Below are positions 22,362 through 33,064 of a stretch of DNA of 64,000 nucleotides, piece after piece (the stretch's first letter is position 1; each line of letters begins with the position of its first letter). Origin of the DNA: Apodemus sylvaticus (Eukaryota; Chordata; Mammalia; Rodentia; Muridae); contig NC_067483.1 of NCBI RefSeq assembly GCF_947179515.1, positions 87,769,835-87,833,834 of the forward strand, written 5' to 3'. A program made the translations under genes and the position numbers. The notes beneath the pieces are model-generated. The model made no database searches. It was not told where the DNA came from and was given only the letters and a program-made list of their open reading frames with translations.

Positions 22362-22495
22362 TTATTTTGGGCTTTTGAGATGAGGGTCTTAAGATGTATC
22401 CCTGTCTGGCCTGGAGCTCAGTACATAGACTAGGCTGGACTCAAACTTGTGGCCACCATCTGAGTGCTGGGGTTTCGGGCCTGCACCACTAGAGG
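22362..22495 (-). mobile_element. B1-type SINE, antisense, old
   Basis: cttttgagatgagggtctta, ggcctggagctcagtac, gactaggctggactcaaact and gagtgctggggtttcggg follow the reversed B1 order with many substitutions. Confidence 0.85.
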
Positions 22496-22724
22496 CAACT
22501 TATCCCTTACTTCATCGTTTTAATGCCATTGCACATGTTTCCATTTGCCATTTAATTGAATGTATACTAGCAATCGCTTGCGGCTTTGGTCAGGGTCTTA
22601 GGTGACAAGTGCAGCTCTAAATGTCTCCCATGGAAAGCCTTCATGGTAACCCATTTCACAGGAGGGACTGCACATTGCTCATGTTTAACAATATCCAGTG
22701 AGCATCTGCTGGTGGACCACAAAC

Positions 22725-22815
22725 TGATGTGTATGTGTGCATGTGTGCACTCGAATGCGCACAGGCTTGTATGCATGTGCATATATTGTGCATGTGTGCA
22801 CATGTAGGCATGCTA
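22725..22815. repeat. TGTG/CATG-rich low-complexity tract
   Basis: Alternating tgtgcatg sequence at the tail side of an antisense B4-type SINE, probably derived from the SINE tail. Confidence 0.8.
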
Positions 22816-23105
22816 TGCCTTGGTGTGCATGTGGAGGTGGGAATGGAGGACAGCCTTGGGGAGCCAGTTCTCACCTTCTACCTTGCTTGGCATGGGGTCT
22901 TCGGTCATTTCTGTCACTTAGCTTCGTACCCCATGCTGACTGACTCGTGAGCTTCCGGGTGATTCTCTTGTCCATGACTCCCATCTCGCTTGTAGAAGTG
23001 CTGGAATTGCAGATGCAGGCAAATAGGTCTTCTTATGTGAGTTCTGGGGAGCTCATGTCACCGTGCTTATGCATCAAATGCTTTACCCACTGAGCCGGGT
23101 CCCTC
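22816..23105 (-). mobile_element. B4-type SINE, antisense
   Basis: The reverse complement of a B4-like element: tgtgcatgtggaggtggga, gagccagttctcaccttcta, ctcgtgagcttccgggtgat, ctcccatctcgcttgtagaa and gctttacccactgagcc at the tRNA-like head. The order is complete from tail to head. Confidence 0.8.
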
Positions 23106-23274
23106 CTTCACATCTCAGCTCGGACCGCTGACATCACCCTTCTTTTCCTATGGATAGCTGCACCATCCACAGTAGCAGAGGTCACCATATATGTAGCAAC
23201 GTATTCATAAAATGTATCCTTTTCCTTCTCACTTTATCACCTCTTTGGGTAGTGTTCCCCTGAAGATAACATGG

Positions 23275-23690
23275 TGTGTTGGTTACGGTTTCTATGGATG
23301 CAACAAAACACCATGACCAAAACGCAACTTGGAGAAGACAGGGTTTATTCAGCTTACACTTCCATATCACTGTGCATCACCAAAGAAAATTGGGGCAGGA
23401 ACTCAAGAAAAACGAGAACCTGGAGGCAGGAGCTGATGCAGAGGCCATGGAGGGGTGCTGCTTACTGGCTTGCTCCCCCTGGCTTGCTCAGTGTGCTTTC
23501 TTACTGAACCCAAGACTACCAATCTAGGGATGGTACCCCCCCATACCTAAGGGGCTGCGCCCTCTCCTCTTGATCACTAATTGAGAAGATGCTTTATAGC
23601 TGGACATCACTGAGACGTTTCCTCAGCTGGGGCTCCTTCCTCTATGATGACTTTAGCTTATGTCAGCTTGACAAAAAAGCAGCTAGTACA
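23275..23690 (-). mobile_element. MaLR (ORR1-like) solo LTR, antisense, copy 1
   Basis: Nearly full-length, about 416 bp, with TG...CA ends. It is flanked by a perfect 5-bp duplication CATGG (23270-23274 and 23691-23695), which fits MaLR/ERVL integration. It aligns block by block with copies at 33979 and 35821 (ggcaggagctgatgcagagg, cttgatcactaattgag). Read in sense, the 3' end resembles the aaccctaactaagaca end I associate with ORR1. No internal retroviral sequence is present. Confidence 0.75.
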
Positions 23691-23827
23691 CATGGGGTCA
23701 AAGGTCAAGAGAAAGTAGAGCTTTTCCCATGCTACTCTGGAAAAGCCGAAAACGGGCTGCCTTTAGCATTACCTGCAAGGTCTAAATATTGCGTTTTCCC
23801 AATTGCAAATTGTTACTATCGTTTTCA

Positions 23828-23915
23828 GGTCTTCTTACACAGCTGGAGCTGGCCTTGGCCCCTGGATCCTCCTGCCTCAGCCTTCTTGGGTGCTGGAATT
23901 ACAGACACATTCCTT
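23828..23915 (-). mobile_element. B1/PB1 fragment, antisense
   Basis: ggagctggccttggcccctg, gatcctcctgcctcagcctt and gtgctggaattacagacac are the reversed right half of a 7SL-derived SINE. The left part is missing. Confidence 0.75.
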
Positions 23916-23949
23916 TACATTTGCTTCTGTCAATTAGCTATGTTTTTTT

Positions 23950-24179
23950 ACATTCATTTTTTTTTTATTATGTGTATCGGGAGAAAGGTGTGTGCACGTG
24001 GAGTACAGGTGCTTACGGGGGGAGGGGGGGCCAGAGGTCGGCGTTGGGGTCAGGCCAGGCATTGGCCTGGGCTTGAACTTACAGCTGGTTCCAAGCTACC
24101 TTGCATGGGTGCTGGGGACCAAATTCTAGTCCTCTGCGAGAGCTTGCCACACTAACCACTGGACCATCTCCCCAGCCCC
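23950..24179 (-). mobile_element. B3-type SINE, antisense
   Basis: A T-rich start with ttttattatgtgtatcggg, then a gtgtgtgcacgtggagtac block, a G-rich interruption (24016-24029), gggtgctggggaccaaattc, cctctgcgagagcttgcc and ccatctccccagccc at the tRNA head. This is the order of a reversed B3. Confidence 0.8.
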
Positions 24180-27099
24180 TCAGCCACCGAGTTTTACTTG
24201 TAGTTTGAATGATCTACTTGTCTCATACTTTTCACTGAACATCAGTTTTCACGAGGAGCTCTGAGCTTCCTTGTCCTGACGTAGCACACGTGTCTGTGAC
24301 TGTGGAGCGGCCACAGACCACACGGGTCACGGGTGTTTATGTCCTACGCTTACTGCCGTATTATTTACAAATGTTTTCTGCCCCATGGCTTGGGAAATTG
24401 TTCTTAATTAGCCTGGAAATGGAGACCATCTGGGCAATGTTTTTTTACTGATTCTTCCCCCCCCCCCATATGTGATCAGCTTTTGTGATGGGTCTGTGGA
24501 ACATGGAAATGTACCTTACTTTGTGAAGACTGGGTTTTCAAAAACCCTTTTTGAGCCCACAGTGGTAGTTTAGCTGAGGGCTGGTGCCTGGGCGTGCTAG
24601 CTGACTGCCAGTTCCCCAGACATCTGTCCACCTCTGCAACAGAGTGACAACTGACACACCCAGGCCCAGAAAGCCAGACAGAGTGGCGGCTGGAGACTTC
24701 ACAGAATCCTTGTAATTTGAAATGGCAAAGGTCTGTTGGCTTGTGTGGTGTCTTCCTCCCACAGGCCCCCAACCAGCTTTAGAAGATGACATATAATTTA
24801 CCTTGTCACCCAGAGCACTCAGTTGGCTTTTCTGGGCCTTATCTGAGCGTTCAGGAGCTAGGGATCTAGTACCATTTGGGGATGTCACTGAAAGCTGGAC
24901 TGTCTCGGAGAAGGGCACTCTTCTGCGGCCGTTCTGCATTCCAGGGCTTCTATAACAAATGGCTGTAGCTATTCTAGTCTGTGGGTTTGGAAACCAAAGA
25001 CTTCTTGGTCTGCAACAACCCTCCAGACTTTCTAGAAGGCTTTGTGTCAAAGAACCCAAGGACAGAAGTTGGTAAAAGGGCATCTCCTGTACTGAATGCG
25101 GAGAGAACCGCTGCCCAGTCCAGTGCCTTTCACTATGTTTCTGATCTATTGTTTCTTGTTTATTTTTATTGCTATTTTATGCATATCACGTGTACTGAGT
25201 TCAACTTTGTGACACTGTGCTCTTCTGTTTCAAGATAATCTTTTAAAACTGTGTTCTGCCTTTTGACTGAAACTCTAAGATCTGCTGGTTTTGTGGGAAG
25301 GGGATGGACCTGGTGAGCTCCCTGACCTTCACTGCACAGAAGGGGAAACCATCTTTCATGTGCTTCCGGCAAGGTCAGAAACAAGCTCTGCTGAATGAGT
25401 CTTAGCCTCCTCCTCAATTCCCCCTAGCAGCTTGGAACATAGGGAAACCATTGGGAATGGGTTCGTGCCCATTCCAGCATCTGAGTTCTTGGGAAGACAG
25501 GAGAAAAAAATCCCTCCCAATCACTTCACTGTTGGGGTCCCAGCACCCTGGGCTGATCCTTAGGCATGAATCCAGTGACAGAGATCTGGTCTCAGAGATG
25601 GGGAAGAAACCCCAGCACCCCTAATCTCCAGCTCTGGAGGGTTGACCAACCTCTTGCAACAGGAAAGCGGTGACCGCAAACAGGAATTTCCTCATGGGAA
25701 ATTGAAAAGATGTGTGTCTGGAAGTGCACGTTGGTGTTTTGCATTTTTGGGGTTGACCCAGGAAGTTGGTAGGGCATGGGGCAGAGGGATTCAAAACCTT
25801 CAAATCTCTTCCCTCCTTCTGGCTACTAGAAAGGCTTCTGGACAATGTGAGCTTTGCGATAAGGGAATTAGCTCCTAAATATTTACAAAATTCTTGGATG
25901 TGTCAGCTACATAAGAGGACGGCCTTAACATGAAGTCTTTCAGCAACTAACCTTAACTTTTCTTAGAATCTCTGGTCAAACACGGTTACCAAACGTTACT
26001 ACCTGTTTGGGAATTCGTCTCCAAACATTTAAGACCTTGGCCAATGGAGAGAAACTGTGTGATTGTTTTTTTTATCACTGAAGTACTTGTGTGGTAAATC
26101 TCTGAGTCTGGGAAGGAGTTTGCCCCAGAGTGGAAAGGTCATTCCAGGTCAAGATTTTAAATGAACCAGAGGCTGGGTGATGCTTACAGACTTTCTCTTA
26201 TAAAAGACTCTTGCTACCCTGGGTCCAGCAGTGCGGAGTACCCATCACTTACTGTGTAAATAGTTGGCGATTGCAGAAACAGGCCTGGCTGCCGGCTCAC
26301 CAGACTTTGTGCTGCTTAGCCTCAAACATAGAAACCTCCTTCACTTGTCGTCTTTATCTTCAGAGTTTTTGTCACATCATTTTGCTTACTTCCCTAGTGA
26401 GAAACCATGACACACTCCCGAAGGGCAATTTCTAACTGCCTGCTCAGTTTTTCATAGCGAGCCAGGGAAAGGTAAGTCAAGTTCCTCTCCAGTCCCATTC
26501 ACTTTTGCTGGTAGCAAACACACGGTTAATACAGAAAATTTGCATTACAGCGTATAGGAGAAGCTGTCAGCGACTGGCCGAATCAGCAGTGGCTAGCCTA
26601 GATTATATAATGTTTTAAAAGATAAGTCACGTTAGTGCTCTTGTGGTCATGTATAATTACATTGGAGAGCTAATTTACTAAGTTAATAATTTGTGATAGG
26701 ATTTTATGGCATGCTAACCATTCTGAAGTACTTGTACTGTTAACATTTATTGCTAATTAGTAGAGTAGCCCCATTTTCATTACTGAGAAGGTACACTGAT
26801 TTCAGTTTAAGACTGAGTTATTAAAGTCTCAAGATACAAGCAAACAATACTTAGACACGGGTCCTCTGAAATCTGGGCAAGTAGAAGTTTCAGGACCAAG
26901 GCACTGAATGCAGAAATCCACGTCCTTTGTAAGCTGTCAGTGTAGCACCCTGAGAATGAAGATTAAAAAAAACAAAAAACAAAATCCAGCAGTCCTGGCC
27001 CCAAAAGTTATTGATTCTAGGCATTTAAAAAGCAAAGAGAAGATGTAAGCCTTTGAGAGTTAAGTCAGCATTGTCCCTTGCAATGGTCCCAAAAGACCC
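24180..27099. other. 2.9-kb transposon-free stretch with AT-rich block
   Basis: I recognise no transposon apart from a C-run at 24460-24470, making this the longest repeat-free interval here. Positions 26,590-26,830 are AT-rich and carry homeodomain-type sites (taatta at 26653-26658, gctaattag at about 26752) and an HNF1-like gttaataatttgt at 26682-26694. A 181-codon minus-strand frame (24538-25083) has no recognisable domain. No gene is called. Confidence 0.5.
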
Positions 27100-27200
27100 T
27101 ATGGTCATGCACATCTATAATCCATTCCAGCCCTTGGGTAAGGATCACCAGTTTGAGACTAGCCTGGGCTAGATAGTAAGACTATGCTGTCTCATTGGGG
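27100..27200 (+). mobile_element. Old B1/PB1-type SINE, first part of a B1-ID composite
   Basis: ggtcatgcacatctataatcc, ggatcaccagtttgagac, gcctgggctagatagtaaga and atgctgtctcatt follow the PB1 order. A 25-bp purine-rich linker joins it to an ID-like unit on the right in the same orientation. Confidence 0.8.
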
Positions 27201-27227
27201 GGAGGGGAGAAGAAAGAAAAGAAAAAG

Positions 27228-27298
27228 AATGGGCGTGGCTTAGTGATAGAGCCTTTTCCTAATATGCACGAGTCCCCTTCAATCCCCAGCCCCTCAAA
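27228..27298 (+). mobile_element. ID-like SINE, second part of a B1-ID composite
   Basis: gggcgtggcttagtgataga, ccttttcctaatatgcacga and ttcaatccccagcccctc match an ID-type head, followed by caaaaa. Its place directly after a PB1 tail gives the order B1 then ID, opposite to B4. Confidence 0.75.
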
Positions 27299-27369
27299 AA
27301 CTTACGAAAGTACGGTACCTATTCTATAAATAGGGACATCCAAACACAAGCACATCCATTCTCCCAACA

Positions 27370-27900
27370 CCAGCGGAAGTGGCAGCGATGGGACAGTTGT
27401 TTCCCACAACATGGTGCAAGGGCTGTGCTCTGTTCCTCCCACTTAGAGAGCAGGCACCCAGAGTGCCTTAGAACGGGTCAGGCCCCCTGTTGCCTAGGTA
27501 ACGGGCCGCCTCCACATTACGTGACCGCTTTCAACTGCTGCGCACGCCGGGCGGAGACCGCGGCACCCTTCCCCTACAGGGCAGCTGGCTTGCAGACTCA
27601 TTGCACTGCTGGCAAATGGGATCTGCAGCGCCCGCCCTGGACGAGCTTATCTAGGTCTTGATTCCTTTGCCCCCGGAGCTCGGCAACTCAAACCGGCTTG
27701 GGTTAGGGTAAAAGGACCTTAGATGTACCGGTTAATTTTCCTACGACTGTAAATATGGAGCGAGAAATGTAGGCTAGCTTCAAGGGCCCCTGCGCAGAGC
27801 GTCTTTGTTTTTGCAAAGCTCAGCACTTCACCCCAGGATGCTGGCACTCCGCCCTTCTCGTTGCGTGGGCGCCAGAGCTATGCGTGCAGTCAGATTTTCT
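27370..27900. promoter_or_regulatory. CpG-enriched block, candidate promoter or enhancer
   Basis: By eye there are about 30 CpG in 530 bp, densest at 27,470-27,660, in a window that is otherwise CpG-poor. It contains the X-box at 27,489-27,502, cattacgtgacc (a CRE/E-box-like acgtgac) at about 27,515-27,526 and further CpG near 27,850-27,890. No TATA box or splice donor is convincing, and no coding frame begins here that I recognise. It could be a small promoter, an enhancer or an unusually preserved CpG patch. Confidence 0.5.
27489..27502. promoter_or_regulatory. RFX X-box-like palindrome
   Basis: The sequence GTTGCC-TA-GGTAAC fits the RFX consensus GTNRCC-(0-3)-RGYAAC at every specified position and is palindromic but for one base. 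RFX factors bind such sites in ciliary-gene and MHC class II promoters. It lies in the CpG-enriched block, which raises the chance that it is functional. Confidence 0.65.
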
Positions 27901-29434
27901 AGCAATATCTCAACTGTTTTTTTTTTCCGTTCACCCACTCAGACATTCCCCTTTTTTCGTCGTAATCACTTTCTCTCACTTAAACATACACACTTAGGCT
28001 TTGGCAAACAAAGTGGAATCTCCAGGCCCGTTAGACCTCAATGTTTAAGCTACTGAAACACAGGGCACATTTGGTTTAGATATTTTACTGTTACGAAAAT
28101 AAATCACCATCCGCGGGTTACACTAGCTCAGAGATTTCTTCTATGGGGTCAGTCAGTATAGATAATCTATTTGCAGGGAAAGATGTATAATTAGAAAGAA
28201 ATAAAAATCAATTTCCTGCTTCCGTAAGGTTGGGACAAGACCAGAAAACGGGGCTCTAGACTGAGAAAGTGGGAACGTCACATGTGAATTGGTCCTTGTT
28301 ACCGACTGCCTGGTGTGTTCAGTGGTTCTTGGAGCTGAATCACTGAATCGCGAGATTAAGTGACTGAATTAAGTCCAGGCTTTTACTACAAAGTCCTCTC
28401 CGAAGGTATAATGCCAGCGCTTTGTGACAGCTGTAATGAGGTCCCACAAGGAGTATGGACAGCCCAGCGGAAAGGACTTTTTTGTACTCCAAAGCCGTGC
28501 AGCAGGAGCGTCCATAAGCTGATCTTTCTCTTGAGAGAGCACTTGTTCTGCTCAACGTGGAGCAAATGTTAGCTCTCTGTCTCTGCCCGCTTTCAGCCAA
28601 ACATTTCCTGCCTTTGCTGGTATCCTCTCTGTGTGTGCATGGGGCTTGGAAGCAAAAGGGAGGACGGGTCCTTCTGATCGGGGAGCCTCTGACGAGCAGG
28701 AACTGGCTGACTGACTCCCAGCAGAATTAGGACACCATGCTGTGGGGAGGAGCCAGGAGGTTTCCCTTGCTAGGTGCACAGTCAGGTGGGCGGGTGAGTG
28801 AGTGAGTGTCTCTGAGATGCGCAGTGGCTTTAGGAACACTTTTCTCTCTTCTTCCTGCCTTCCTGACAGTTTGCTGAGTGCTGTGGATCTTTATAGAGAA
28901 AGCGGTGAGGAAGGTCAAGTTTTTAAAGTGGGTCTGTTAGCAAGAAGCGTAAACACACAGAGCCCCACAGACATTCTCCTGTTGGGGTTTTATAGACGTG
29001 ATCCACCTCCCAGGAGGATCAGGGACTCTCCCTGGAGTCTGAGGGCAGGCTTCGAGTGCTAGAAGCCCATAGATGTGGCTAAGCGCCTGTGTCTCTTTTG
29101 CATTAACTGCCTCTCTCATTTCTCTTCTGGGTTACCGCCCCATCTTGCAGGAGCCCAAGCTGGTACTCCTCAGGCAGCAGAGCATTTATGGGAAGAAGGC
29201 AGCTAAGGTCACAGGCCAAGATTCCCTCCCAGCCTAGGCAATCAGTGGGAGCATTTTAGGCCAGAGACTTATCTTCCGTGAAAGTTCCTCCCGTGGGGAC
29301 TGGGGACTGCATGTGGCCTTGCATGTTGTGGTACAAGTCCCTGGAGACTTTCGCTGCCGGGAAAGATAATGGAGACTAATAAATATGGTGGTGGTCTAAA
29401 TGCTGGGGGACTTTTAGCTTTTTTCACTCTCAGA
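27901..29434. other. 1.5-kb unique-looking stretch
   Basis: No transposon recognised. The part next to the CpG block is AT-rich; 28,400-29,100 has moderate GC content. Short frames on both strands have no recognisable motif. Confidence 0.5.
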
Positions 29435-29552
29435 ATGACCCCCGTGAAGTACATGCTTATTAATGTATCTCTCTTGCTGTAGACAAGGAAACTGAGGCAC
29501 AGGCTAAATAACTTAAATGTGGGAGAAGACTCTGGTTTGAACACAGGCTGTC
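29435..29552 (-). mobile_element. MIR SINE, antisense
   Basis: agacaaggaaactgaggcac, then ggctaaataacttaaatgtg and ctctggtttgaacacaggc, matches the reversed MIR core and its right flank. Confidence 0.85.
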
Positions 29553-30175
29553 TGGAGGCAAGCCAGTCTCTTAGCTGTTCCCTGTTCCTTTGGTATCGGC
29601 AATGGGGTGAGGTATGTCGGTGTTCTCAGCAGTCTGGGGTTGGGAGGGATTGCTGCAAACACTCCCAGAAATTATTCTCTGAGCCACAGCCTGAGTCTCC
29701 GCTGGTCCAGGCCGGCACACTTCCTTTTCTCTGTCCCAGTGCTGTGGCAGGGGGCTCCTGCTCCTACCATCCTGCCAACTAAGCAAATGGCCACTGAGTA
29801 TTTTCCTCTTGGCTGACACTGTGTCCTCCTCCTTGGCCTAACAGGCCTTTATTATCAGCATGTTAAAAAGCCAGGGTTGTTTCCTTATGGGAGGTGGTGG
29901 GGGTAGGAGGAGGCCAGAGGGCCACGGAGAGTTCAAGGCACCCGGAGAAAAACGTATAGCATTGTGCGTCCTTGGCAGCCCCATCCTGGGCCTTCCCGGC
30001 AGCCCTCAGTGTCCAGGGAGATTTGTTGGATTCTCTGTCCCGAGATGCCAAGCTCAGCTCGCTTTGGAGTATAGAGACAGTGGGTTGGAGACGGTCCAGC
30101 CTGCGAGATGAGCACAGTGACAGCGGTGGCCCTGCCTGGGGCCCTTCCTGGAGCCCCAGCACACCTGTGAGTATG
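29553..30175. other. GC-richer unique-looking stretch
   Basis: No transposon recognised. Several overlapping frames of 80-160 codons occur around 29,860-30,460, but they cross a 15-bp minisatellite whose length is a multiple of three and so stays open. Some use non-ATG starts. No gene is called. Confidence 0.5.
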
Positions 30176-30250
30176 CCAGGTTGGAGCAGGCCAGGTGGGA
30201 GCAGGCCAGGTGGGAGCAGGCCAGGTGGGAGCAGGCCAGCTGGGATGAGC
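30176..30250. repeat. 15-bp minisatellite, five units
   Basis: The unit ccaggtgggagcagg occurs three times exactly, with a first unit differing at one base and a diverged fifth unit ending in gatgagc. Frames through it repeat a five-residue motif. Confidence 0.95.
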
Positions 30251-31377
30251 AGCCACTGGGTGGCAGGGACCTCCGTAGGGTCATCTTGGATGCAGGACCT
30301 TCACAAATCAAGCCTGTCTTCTTCCTATTTAACTTTAGGCAGCATCTCCATGCCACTCCCTAAAGGCACGCCCCACCCCATCCTCCTGGCACTTAGTAAT
30401 GACCCAGTCATGTGGGAGAAACCTGTCACCCTGGCCTCTGGCTTTTCCCAGCGAGTTTAATGGGATCCGAGATACGAGATAAAATGAAGCGGAGAGTGGA
30501 GTCTTGCTTCCCAGCCTTAGGGTCCCATCCCCTCCTCTGACTGGCACGGCACAGTTCCCTGAGGTATGTTGTTTCATCTCTGTGCAGCCAGCGTCCCACC
30601 CCTGCTCCCTGACTCCCGAGGTCAGCCTGCTTCATCTGGGGATGAGCTGCGGTTTGAGGAATCATAAGGAGCCCGCGAACGTTCTCATCTTTCACATAAC
30701 AGAGATTTCCTGAACAGCTGATCCGTGCCAGGCGTCGCACTGAGCGCCGTAGAAACACAGATTAAACCAGGCAGATCTTGCGCCCCTAAGGAATATCCAG
30801 TTTGGGTGATTCCTCTTGGCCTCTTGACAGTTAAACCCGTGACATTGAGGGAGCAGACAGGATTGAACCGGTTGGGGAGATTCAGGCAGAGCCAGCCGTC
30901 TTACTGCCTACAGTGTTTATTCGGCTCTGGAGCAGTGTCTGTCTATCTGGACAACAGTTAGGAGACCTTGCCTCTGTCTGGCAGCTCTGGGCCTTGGGGC
31001 AGCCAAGGTGGCTGTGACCAAGGCAGCACCAAGAGGGCTTGACTTCTCTTGGGGCTCCTGTGAAGTCAGAGAACTGTGGCGTTCCTTCCGGGGGCTATTC
31101 TTACAAGCACCCTGTTGAGTTCTGTGTCCCAAATACTGGAGGCTCTCTCTCCTGCGCTATTGCTACCTGGCACAGGTGGTGCCTGAACCTCAATCACCTC
31201 CCTTCGCTGTCTCTTACAGTTGGAGGGGATGGGACAGTGGCTTTAAAGTTCATCTGTGGGGAGACCTCAGACTCAGTTGGTTCCCTAGGAGCAGTAGCCA
31301 GCCATCAGTGGCAGAGTTAGAAAACTCCTTTCCTGAGTTCTGGGCACCCCTCCCATCGTTCTACAAGTGATATTAAG
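30251..31377. other. Unique-looking stretch with a possible ancient repeat
   Basis: Positions 30,715-30,800 (ctgatccgtgccaggcgtcg, then gatcttgcgcccctaagg) resemble in part a widely dispersed ancient mammalian repeat (gtgccaggcactgtgct, then ccctgccctcaagg) but I cannot assign a family. Otherwise nothing is recognised. Confidence 0.45.
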
Positions 31378-31380
31378 AGA

Positions 31381-31410
31381 TCCAGGCCTTTTGGATCCAG
31401 GCCTTTTGGG
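31381..31410. repeat. Perfect 15-bp tandem duplication
   Basis: tccaggccttttgg occurs twice in a row (units 31381-31395 and 31396-31410), differing only in the last base. Confidence 0.95.
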
Positions 31411-31478
31411 TGCTGATGCAAAGCTATGCCTACGTCAAAGCGCCCTTTCCCTCCAGAAGGGGAGTTTGGGATCACAGA

Positions 31479-31610
31479 GCCCCTGTGGTGGCACACACCT
31501 TTAATCCTAGTACTTGGGAGGCAAAGGCAGACAGATCTCTGTGAGTTCAAGGCCAGCCTGTTTTACAGAGTGAGTTCCAGGACAGCCAGTGAATACAGAA
31601 AGAGGCTCTG
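31479..31610 (+). mobile_element. B1 SINE
   Basis: gtggtggcacacacctttaa, cctagtacttgggaggcaaa, gatctctgtgagttcaagg and gagtgagttccaggacagcc match B1 closely. The 3' end is truncated or altered and passes into a G run. Confidence 0.93.
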
Positions 31611-31675
31611 GGGGGGGGGGAGGGTACAGTGGGGTGGGGGATGAGGCGGGGAGGTGGGAGGTGAGGGGAAGTTGG
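31611..31675. repeat. G-rich tract
   Basis: A run of about 11 G followed by gggtgggg, ggcgggg and gggaggtgagggg clusters, in the position where the B1 tail would be. It is a G-quadruplex-prone pattern. Confidence 0.85.
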
Positions 31676-32099
31676 TAAAGCAACTAGAAAACATTGCAAA
31701 CGCTTACTAGATAAAAAGGTGGTGTGCTATGTGAGGTGTGGATTCTTTTTGGTTTGGAGGAATGTCAGACATCCTTTGTGACCAACCACTCTGTCCCTAA
31801 ATGGACCCTGGGAAATAGTACTTGCTGATGTCAGCGATGCTCCAGTCAGGAAACTCTGAGAGACTGGCATGGTTGGGCCTGTTGCTTCCTCTCCGAACCT
31901 TGGCCTTACATGAGGTAGACACTTGTATTCTATGTGGTAAATTAGAGCTACTGCCTTACCTGCCCAGGTTGTATGTTATAACCAATACCAGATACCAGTG
32001 AGGACTTTCTGTGTGCCAAGCCCTGTGGGGTTTTTTTTTTATGTATATGTAACAGCCTGATAATTATGTGTGTGCTTATAGTTTAACTTTCATTTAATC
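31676..32099. other. Unique-looking stretch, nothing recognised
   Basis: No gene or repeat recognised apart from a T-run at about 32031-32040. Confidence 0.5.
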
Positions 32100-32222
32100 T
32101 CAGACTCAAAACACGAGGTTGGCATGGGTACCCCAGTCTTACAGATGTGGAAGCAAAGACCTAGAAAGATTAAAAATCTGACCCATATTCACACGACCGG
32201 GATTTTAACCCAGGGTATCGAA
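32100..32222 (-). mobile_element. MIR SINE, antisense
   Basis: cagtcttacagatgtggaag, caaagacctagaaagatta, tctgacccatattcacacg and gggattttaacccaggg match the reversed MIR core through its B-box-like end. Confidence 0.85.
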
Positions 32223-32310
32223 TTCCCTGGGTGACGGATAGGAGCATTGGTGAATTAGGTAATGAGGGAAGCAGTGTGAAGAAGGATGCCATGGGAAAGG
32301 GAAAAGGAAA

Positions 32311-32865
32311 ATGAGAAAGAATTCTGGGAGGCTGGGTGTGATTCACCTGCTCCTGTTCCTGCTCCTGCCCCGCCCCCTCCCTGGTGACCCTTATCTCTGT
32401 TTCCCTCTCCTGTCTCTGGGTCCCTACCGCCTTTTCCCCTCTTCCCAGCCTCCATCCCCTACTGTTCTGAAGAGGGGCTCTCAGGAGGTGGGTCTCTTCT
32501 CCGCCCCATCCCCCCTCTCTACATCATCCTTCTCTCTTTGTGCTATGTGTGACACTGCTGCCACCCCCACCCCAGCTCCGCCCCCACCCCTGCCCCCACC
32601 CCACTCCCACCAACTCCCCCACTGCCCCGACCCCTGCCCCCACCCCAAGAAGGGCCAGAATTGCCTGATTGCCTCCTGCAAGGGGGAAACTCAAGGTCAC
32701 GTGGCCATCTCCAGAGTCACACAGGATTGTCCCTCATGGAACTGTGGTCCTTCCCACCCCAGGCACTGGTACACTGACTGCTGTCAAACCAATGTCAACC
32801 TTACTTTGCACAGGCCATTTCCAAACACGGACCTTTATATGCTTTTGGTATTGGCATTGGCCTAG
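32311..32865 (+). other. 184-codon ATG open frame, coding status unsupported
   Basis: This frame starts at ATG, has a hydrophobic stretch near the N-terminus (residues about 9-20, Leu-rich), and crosses a C-rich low-complexity tract that gives a Pro/Thr/His-rich centre. A perfect AATAAA lies at 32,997-33,002, about 130 bp after the stop. I recognise no domain, and the C-rich tract alone would keep the frame open. I list it because it is one of the few longer frames not made of a SINE or microsatellite. Confidence 0.15.
32560..32648. repeat. C-rich low-complexity tract
   Basis: Repeated CCCCACCCC and CCCCTGCCCCCA units. The minus strand is G-quadruplex-prone. Confidence 0.9.
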
Positions 32866-33064
32866 AATTTTAGTTGATATAATTTTGACTCTTGATCTTT
32901 GTAATTTATTGCAATTACCGTCCCTGTTTGAAAGGATGGGAAGGTTAAAGGAACCTATGGTGATATTGCCCTGGCAACCTCTTAACCCTGACCTTGAATA
33001 AACCAGATCAAAGGTTTGATTAGCTCAGTGGCCTCGTGTTTTTCAACATGTTCATCCACTCATG

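Noticed and set aside
23589..24155. 188-codon plus-strand frame
   Set aside because: It runs from a MaLR-like LTR through a B1 fragment into a B3, so nearly all of it is repeat sequence in an arbitrary frame.
24538..25083. 181-codon minus-strand frame in the repeat-poor interval
   Set aside because: No domain recognised. Without conservation data it is not distinguishable from a chance frame.
30176..30250. Regular short repeats considered as a CRISPR-like array (also 55858-55958)
   Set aside because: There are no unique spacers between units; these are head-to-tail minisatellites in a mammalian genome.
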